The position numbers and the translations under genes were made by a program. Of a stretch of 6,979 nt of DNA, positions 4,201-6,979 are shown piece by piece. How positions within the stretch are numbered: position 1 is the stretch's first letter; the number at the start of each line of letters is the position of its first letter. The DNA is from an uncultured Eubacteriales bacterium (lineage in GTDB: Bacteria > Bacillota > Clostridia > Oscillospirales > CAG-272), in the NCBI GenBank assembly GCA_934393265.1, contig CAKRQL010000010.1, forward strand, positions 1-6,979, in the 5' to 3' direction. The notes beneath the pieces are model-generated. The model did not search any database, was not told the DNA's origin, and saw nothing but the letters and a program-made list of their open reading frames with translations.

Positions 4201-6979
4201 CGATAAATTCACCACTGTAAATACCGGCGGCATGACCCAGCCCACCGCTTCCCGCCCGTCGTATTATGCCGGTGATGCGGGACTGAACGATAAATATACG
4301 AACTATAAGAACGCCGCGGATGCCGAGGGGGCGGGAAAGGTCACCGTAAACGAGGAGCACACCTACGCCATCTATTTCGACGACTTCACGTTTACCGAGA
4401 TAAAGACGGACGTTGACCTTGCCGGCGCGCCAACCCTTGCTATGAAGCCGCGCGAGGTCTCCGACACGCTCCCGGTGCTCTCGACCTATGTCTCCTCCGA
4501 AACACCCGATACATCCTTTGACGGCTCCGACCTCGTCGTCGGAGGAGGTGAGAGCGGGTTTGATACGGTAAGCGTTAAAACCTACCTGAAATTCTCGCTT
4601 GAGGATTACACAGGCGCAATAGCCGCCCTTGTCCTCCGCGCCGCCGGCGCAGGAACGGTTTCGGTCTACGGCATTGCCGATGTCGCCGCAGGACAGGAGT
4701 GGACAAACGAGGATATAAACTATAACAATGCCCCCGCAAATGATATTTATTCCTCAGGAGTTCTTCTTTCCGCGGTGTACGGCAACGAGGCGATAGACTC
4801 GTTCACATCGACAGAAACTCAGTCGGTGCATGTTATTGACTTTACGGCGTTCGCCCGCGCTATGAGTGCAAAGGGCGCAAAGGCTGTGACCCTCGCCATA
4901 GTGACGACCGACGGCGCGAGCGTCACCCTCTCGGTAACCGAGAAAACTCCGGATACTCTCCTCTCAAGCTACGACTTCAGTAAACAGAAGCCGTCCCTCT
5001 ACTTCACAGGCTATGATGTTCCCACGGATAAGCAGATAGGAAGGTATAACGACGGCGCGATTGAAATGCACCCCGGCTATGCCAGAAACTTTGCGAACGG
5101 CGGACAGAATATCCAGATAAGAGAGCTTCTTGACCCCTTGTGGAGGGATAAATCCTATATAGGCAAAACCGTCCGCGTCGTATTCACCGCGAAGGGGACT
5201 GCCCCCGGCGTCGTGAGCATAGGTCTCTCGACAAACGCCCATTCCTATACCTATAAGAACGGGGCGGCGACCGGCGCGTCTCTTATGTGGTCACGCTTCC
5301 CCGGCACTGCCGCCGACATATCCGTGACAAATGAGTACAAGAAGTTTACCCTCGAATTCAAAGTGACCGAGGATATGTACCCGGATAAGCTTATGACAGA
5401 GGACGGAACGAAAGCCTCCGGCGCCTCCCTGAGCCTCTGCTTCAACTTCGTGAGCCTCAAAACGGCAGGGAACTACAACGACCCGGATTTCACCCTCTCG
5501 GTGAGCGATGCAAAGGTGATAATCCCCACGGGCGAGACGGTGACACAGTATACCGACGAATATGATTTCTCGATAAGAGAGACCTCGGTATGGCGCCGCG
5601 GCTACGGTCTCAAAAATTCAAATAACGAGATGTACTACTATCTTAAGGAAAGCGGAGATCTCGTAATAGACCTTGCCAGAGCCGATAACTGCAACCCCAA
5701 CCAGAATATAATACTCAACGAAATATTCAATCCCATATTCAACGATTCAAGGAATGTCGGCAATACCTACACCGTGACCTTCCGTGCGAAAGCCACCGTG
5801 GACGGCACAGTAGACCTCGCCCTCGGAACGCAGAACCCCGCATATCCGGGAGGCAAAAGCGACGGCTTTACAGCGAGCAGCGGACTTCTCTTTAATCCCT
5901 ATCCCGGCTCGACCTCTACGATAGCCCTTACGTCCGACTATAAAGAGTTCACCTACACCTTCACCGTTACGGAGGAAATGCTGCCGTCGAACCTCATGAC
6001 GACGGAGGGGGGGACACAGCCGATTGACTACTGTCTCGGTCTCGCGCTCCGCTTCTATAACGGTTTCGGCATGAGCTCGTACTATAAGAACGCGGCTATA
6101 TACATAAACGGCCTTTCGATAGTCCAGAAGGTGAATGTCGATCGCTCGACGCTTCCCATGGAGGCCTCCCGCGCCGTCTCTTATGACTCGGTGTCGGAGA
6201 ATCTCACCGCTGTGGCAAACCCCACACCGGCTGAGCGCGGAGACGTAAAGCGCGCGTATATCTATTACGAGCTTCCCGCAGATAAAGAAACAGTTCATGC
6301 CATGCTCCGCCTGAATGCAAAGACGGCGACCGGCGAGACAGTCACTCTCTATGCGCTGTCCGGTGTGACGGCTCCGTCGTCTCTGACGTACGGCACCGCC
6401 GTTCCCCCGTCCGGAAAGGCGCTCGCCACCTTCACGCTTCTCCCGGGTGAGACGGCTGTTGACGTTTCGGATTATGTGATTGAGCATAAGGGCGAGCGGG
6501 TTGTGTTCATCCTCGCGATAGAGCGCGCGGGCAAGGATGTCGTCATAGATAATACGGCGACTGTGCCCACTCTCCGCATACTCTCGGAGCCTGATACCGG
6601 CGACGACCTTGACGGCATGAAAATAGAGGAGACGCACAGCTCGGGCTCTCTTATAGAGAGGAGCTTCCTCCTCGAAAAGAACAGCAGCCTTCGCGACGTC
6701 GCGGTAAACGATATCAGCACTCCCGTCAACGCTCTTACGACCGTCACCCTCGGCGGCAAGGAATATTATGAGCTCCCCGTGAGCCTCGACCCCGCCGACG
6801 CATGGAAGAGCTACACCGTCTCGGTGACCCTTGATACCGGAACGAAGAGAAGGAGCATGACAGCCTCGTACTCTCTCTCCGATACCGTAAAGGGGCTTAT
6901 CTCCTCCGGCGCGGATGAGGCGAGCATAGCCGCCGCAAAGGATACGCTTCTCTATGTCAGATCGGCGATGACCTACTTC
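1169..6979 (+). CDS. Giant secreted multidomain alpha/beta-hydrolase (esterase-like) with Ig, DNRLRE and jelly-roll modules, 3' end outside window
   Basis: The frame is open without a stop from ATG 1169 to the last base, 1937 residues visible; frame phase was checked at several points along it. Order of modules: signal peptide (1-35), alpha/beta-hydrolase domain (about 85-625, nucleophile elbow GNSKAG with Ser439, His583 in SAGHDFAHG), Big_5-like Ig module (644-727), DNRLRE-like module (735-840, FDVSDYV at 812-818), jelly-roll module (842-1092), complete DNRLRE/CBM96-like module (1097-1260), two homologous jelly-roll-like modules (1268-1451 and 1465-1652), another DNRLRE-like module (1665-1809, VDVSDYV at 1764-1770) and a C-terminal module that runs off the window. 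The protein is likely exported and acts outside the cell as an esterase or related serine hydrolase, with beta modules for glycan binding or spacing. This is inference from fold-level motifs; substrate is unknown. No anchor is visible, but the true C-terminus is missing. It has its own predicted promoter and is the paralog of the upstream gene. Confidence 0.85.
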   Translation, partial: MKRQKKFLRVISGVLSAAIMLCALPLGMVITGHAATPDAPTELSELSGYLHASVTVTDNNVGLTANVHTYYDAGKTYTVSNFGKPGTPTILYVMNTNTERLGKKTDAEIVKSLLERDFFVIVVDYMNNPEAVSPALDWSLQDLRAQVIGGSSYTGKGYTSGTFTDGKLRGANQTTAISYILPSGYDIAYEIPYFSYDQYGSAGIFERIVEIWNNDFKSVHRRKIVKWVDDNGVPRLDRTEALTIKSPNDTVNTDYATWFKNADGTGAISQSALAKLSADKQKEYPYTYIGNTKVQDITDCKKPDGSFIDLNLYMDFIYPTDDTISVPVMVCASSTYTRAGSWTSATRPLLTGFLFSGYAGVLSDFALVPMCRDDHYGYFCGNSQVNSVSGDNYTYSLFLHCGVESDTAMVRTIRKVGTDGLNGLKLNLNVNKIGAYGNSKAGMITRLGMPHPELDSNQTILEGHADETRFEALNDPTYGYKDPYVTSDGKTTTPLIRLPEEQPCLTYDNGDPIPSNINLVYANCGALAHTIVEGGAPMFGAGTQKLTAAYDDCSYWAFYRDIFSYAKSADIPFFGVVAPSAGHDFAHGTDKDYGIDTYWAFHRYADYWLGSGNAECVVIDVDTTSYIGIASDVPIDNIYEINENSSIKLQFTGSVSRDEIQRVTVTDTTTGKVLTGEWTSVFAGCQWKFVPYDIEDGRYYRVNVPADLTTENGHTLKEGKSLLFRTTGGLTESAEISSGGSITSENGAYVAFPEADYSAADDLVLRFAVSNDAVNTVGIYALTSFNEENPEASTVGKKLGSVIVLGRGVYGFDVSDYVKSVTGRPAFRLIAESASEDILLNEYNMNNGTPSGVWFSYFNKVSTSTDIPSEDGSENKSLKWEYRVRSSNYIDLNGDLNGNNCSDPTYIGSVNYGFGLKPFKETDAGRSFIFTFKVYDETSRVLSVNVGRAVNKEDKHANIDGEGMASFITKAGEWTTITMKVTLPPVNMHNLLNLDRYAINIQCENRSVATLDKFTTVNTGGMTQPTASRPSYYAGDAGLNDKYTNYKNAADAEGAGKVTVNEEHTYAIYFDDFTFTEIKTDVDLAGAPTLAMKPREVSDTLPVLSTYVSSETPDTSFDGSDLVVGGGESGFDTVSVKTYLKFSLEDYTGAIAALVLRAAGAGTVSVYGIADVAAGQEWTNEDINYNNAPANDIYSSGVLLSAVYGNEAIDSFTSTETQSVHVIDFTAFARAMSAKGAKAVTLAIVTTDGASVTLSVTEKTPDTLLSSYDFSKQKPSLYFTGYDVPTDKQIGRYNDGAIEMHPGYARNFANGGQNIQIRELLDPLWRDKSYIGKTVRVVFTAKGTAPGVVSIGLSTNAHSYTYKNGAATGASLMWSRFPGTAADISVTNEYKKFTLEFKVTEDMYPDKLMTEDGTKASGASLSLCFNFVSLKTAGNYNDPDFTLSVSDAKVIIPTGETVTQYTDEYDFSIRETSVWRRGYGLKNSNNEMYYYLKESGDLVIDLARADNCNPNQNIILNEIFNPIFNDSRNVGNTYTVTFRAKATVDGTVDLALGTQNPAYPGGKSDGFTASSGLLFNPYPGSTSTIALTSDYKEFTYTFTVTEEMLPSNLMTTEGGTQPIDYCLGLALRFYNGFGMSSYYKNAAIYINGLSIVQKVNVDRSTLPMEASRAVSYDSVSENLTAVANPTPAERGDVKRAYIYYELPADKETVHAMLRLNAKTATGETVTLYALSGVTAPSSLTYGTAVPPSGKALATFTLLPGETAVDVSDYVIEHKGERVVFILAIERAGKDVVIDNTATVPTLRILSEPDTGDDLDGMKIEETHSSGSLIERSFLLEKNSSLRDVAVNDISTPVNALTTVTLGGKEYYELPVSLDPADAWKSYTVSVTLDTGTKRRSMTASYSLSDTVKGLISSGADEASIAAAKDTLLYVRSAMTYF
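1421..3043 (+). other. Alpha/beta-hydrolase domain (acetyl esterase/lipase-like) of the downstream protein
   Basis: Residues 85-625. An early strand-like segment FFVIVVDYM ends near Asp124. YMDFIYPTDD then PVMVCAS (about 315-334) resembles the strand leading to the oxyanion-hole loop of esterases, but without the usual HGG. The helix TAMVRTIRKVG precedes IGAYGNSKAG, the nucleophile elbow with Ser439; this matches the layout of the Aes/BD-FAE type, where a helix with VRxxR-like spacing precedes the G-x-S elbow. The late segment IPFFGVVAPSAGHDFAHG supplies His583 (or His587), followed by the final helix WAFHRYADYWL. The acid residue is not clear: the expected loop reads MFGAGTQKLTAAYDDC, so an Asp in AYDD is only a candidate. 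The domain is long for the fold, with an extra N-terminal part of some 200 residues. Serine peptidase (S9-like) is the main alternative. Confidence 0.65.
3098..3349 (+). other. Big_5-like (SbsA-type) Ig module of the downstream protein
   Basis: Residues 644-727. The segment runs from SSIKLQFTGSVSRDEI to a closing strand with YYRVNVPADLTTENGHTL and LLFRT. The pattern 'Y-x-V-x-VPADL ... G-x-x-L ... FRT' is the usual end of Big_5 Ig-like domains. It directly follows the hydrolase and probably acts as a rigid spacer linking the enzyme to the binding modules. Confidence 0.6.
3371..3688 (+). other. DNRLRE/CBM96-like beta module, first in the downstream protein
   Basis: Residues 735-840. Strand-like segments DDLVLRFAVS, TVGIYALTSF and GVYGFDVSDYV, then PAFRLIAES, follow the order seen in DNRLRE modules (hydrophobic 'LRF', 'V-x-VY', 'xDVxDYV', 'F-x-L'). 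The N-terminal part typical of full-length modules is short here. Its second half is the part most conserved with the upstream gene, about 90% identical in DNA over 3494-3649. Confidence 0.55.
3492..4441 (+). repeat. Copy 2 of long diverged direct repeat shared by the two genes
   Basis: This is the partner of 1-959. It covers the second half of the first DNRLRE-like module and the whole following jelly-roll module. The match ends at GAPTLA (4424-4441); downstream of that the first gene has four more codons (LIEK stop is CTT ATC GAA AAA TAA) while this gene continues into another DNRLRE module. The end of homology coincides with a module boundary. Confidence 0.88.
3692..4444 (+). other. Jelly-roll-like (putative carbohydrate-binding) module of the downstream protein
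   Basis: Residues 842-1092. It begins with a segment of the type 'ExxNGxPSGxWFSYFNK', contains SLKWEYRV and FIFTFKVYDET strands, and closes with YFDDFTFTEI (1069-1078). An opening tag around a 'DGSxNKSLKW' turn and a closing 'DDFxF' strand are common in CBM4/9-like and related jelly rolls. No family can be named. The same module ends the upstream protein, where it is C-terminal. Confidence 0.5.
4457..4948 (+). other. Complete DNRLRE/CBM96-like module of the downstream protein
   Basis: Residues 1097-1260. The family hallmarks appear in order: STYVSSETPDTSFDGSDLVV near the start, TYLKF (1138-1142), AALVLRAAGAGTVSVYGIAD, then W1178 in EWTNEDINYNNAP, HVIDFTAF (Asp1224) and a final AVTLAIVTTDG strand. 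This is the best-supported accessory module. DNRLRE/CBM96 modules are known in extracellular polysaccharide-active proteins; the ligand here is unknown. Confidence 0.78.
4970..5521 (+). repeat. Tandem jelly-roll-like module A of the downstream protein
   Basis: Residues 1268-1451, homologous at protein level to module B at 5561-6124. Shared landmarks are YDFS at the start, a central QNIQIRELLDPLW (B: QNIILNEIFNPIF), GKTVRVVFTAKGT (B: GNTYTVTFRAKAT), EYKKFTLEFKVTEDMYPDKLMT (B: DYKEFTYTFTVTEEMLPSNLMT) and a final strand SDAKVI (B: NGLSIV). Alternating hydrophobic strands suggest a beta-sandwich. Probably a binding or spacer module; no known family recognised. Confidence 0.72.
5561..6124 (+). repeat. 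Tandem jelly-roll-like module B of the downstream protein
   Basis: Residues 1465-1652, the second copy of the module at 4970-5521, joined by a linker of about 13 residues (PTGETVTQYTDE region). The two are clearly related in protein but well diverged in DNA, so the duplication is older than that between the two genes. Aromatic residues cluster near the start (W, Y in SVWRRGYG and MYYYL), a possible ligand platform; this is speculation. Confidence 0.72.
6161..6595 (+). other. DNRLRE-like module, last in the downstream protein
   Basis: Residues 1665-1809. Segments AYIYYELPADKETVHAMLRL, ETVTLYALSGV, LATFTLLPGETAVDVSDYV (VDVSDYV at 1764-1770) and ERVVFILAIE follow the DNRLRE strand order. It lacks the N-x-P 'TNxxxxNNAP' segment seen in the module at 4457-4948, so it may be a divergent member. 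Confidence 0.58.
6611..6979 (+). other. Start of C-terminal module, continues past window
   Basis: Residues 1815 to 1937 and beyond. A beta-rich part (GKEYYELPVSLDPADAWKSY, VSVTLDTGTKRR) leads into YSLSDTVKGLISSGADE and a helix AAAKDTLLYVRSAMTYF. This resembles a module common near the C-termini of clostridial surface proteins, where 'YSVxDYxxxIL' is followed by a helix ending in 'NYGxAAQxYF'. The role of that module is not established to my knowledge. The anchoring type of the protein cannot be told because the end is missing. Confidence 0.5.

Noticed and set aside
5747..6637. Long open frame of 296 codons on the minus strand
   Set aside because: It lies wholly inside the large plus-strand gene, which has clear domain motifs. 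The minus frame gives a composition rich in Arg, Cys and His with no motif, as expected for a shadow of GC-biased codons.

Overview
The window holds two consecutive, same-strand genes for large secreted multidomain proteins, with one intergenic gap of about 190 bases between them. The upstream gene enters the window already open and stops at 974. The downstream gene starts at 1169 and is still open at the last base, giving at least 1937 codons. Everything else on both strands looks like shadow reading frames. No tRNA, rRNA, CRISPR array, transposase or integrase is visible.

The likely host is a Gram-positive anaerobe of the Clostridia, of the gut Oscillospiraceae/Christensenellales kind; this is an inference. 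The reasons are a Gram-positive-style signal peptide with a basic n-region, a strong AAAGGA ribosome binding site, moderately GC-rich coding DNA with many ATA and TCC codons, an AT-rich intergenic gap, and a mix of Ig-like, DNRLRE/CBM96-like and jelly-roll modules typical of their surface proteins.

Layout: (1) 1-974, the C-terminal 323 residues of a modular protein (end of a DNRLRE-like module, then a jelly-roll-like module). (2) 975-1168, a strong stem-loop that probably terminates the first gene, overlapped by an extended -10 promoter for the second gene, then a leader of roughly 100 bases and a ribosome binding site. (3) 1169-6979, a signal peptide, an alpha/beta-hydrolase (esterase/lipase-like) domain, a Big_5-like Ig module, a DNRLRE-like module, a jelly-roll module, a complete DNRLRE/CBM96-like module, two tandem homologous jelly-roll-like modules, a further DNRLRE-like module, and the start of a C-terminal module.

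The two genes are paralogs over the shared part. Residues 776-1092 of the second protein match the visible tail of the first, and the first stops exactly where that shared module ends. The pair therefore looks like a tandem duplication with either C-terminal loss in the first copy or C-terminal extension in the second. A plausible role is attack on esterified plant or mucin polysaccharide outside the cell, with the enzyme carried on a string of binding and spacer modules. The substrate cannot be read from the sequence.
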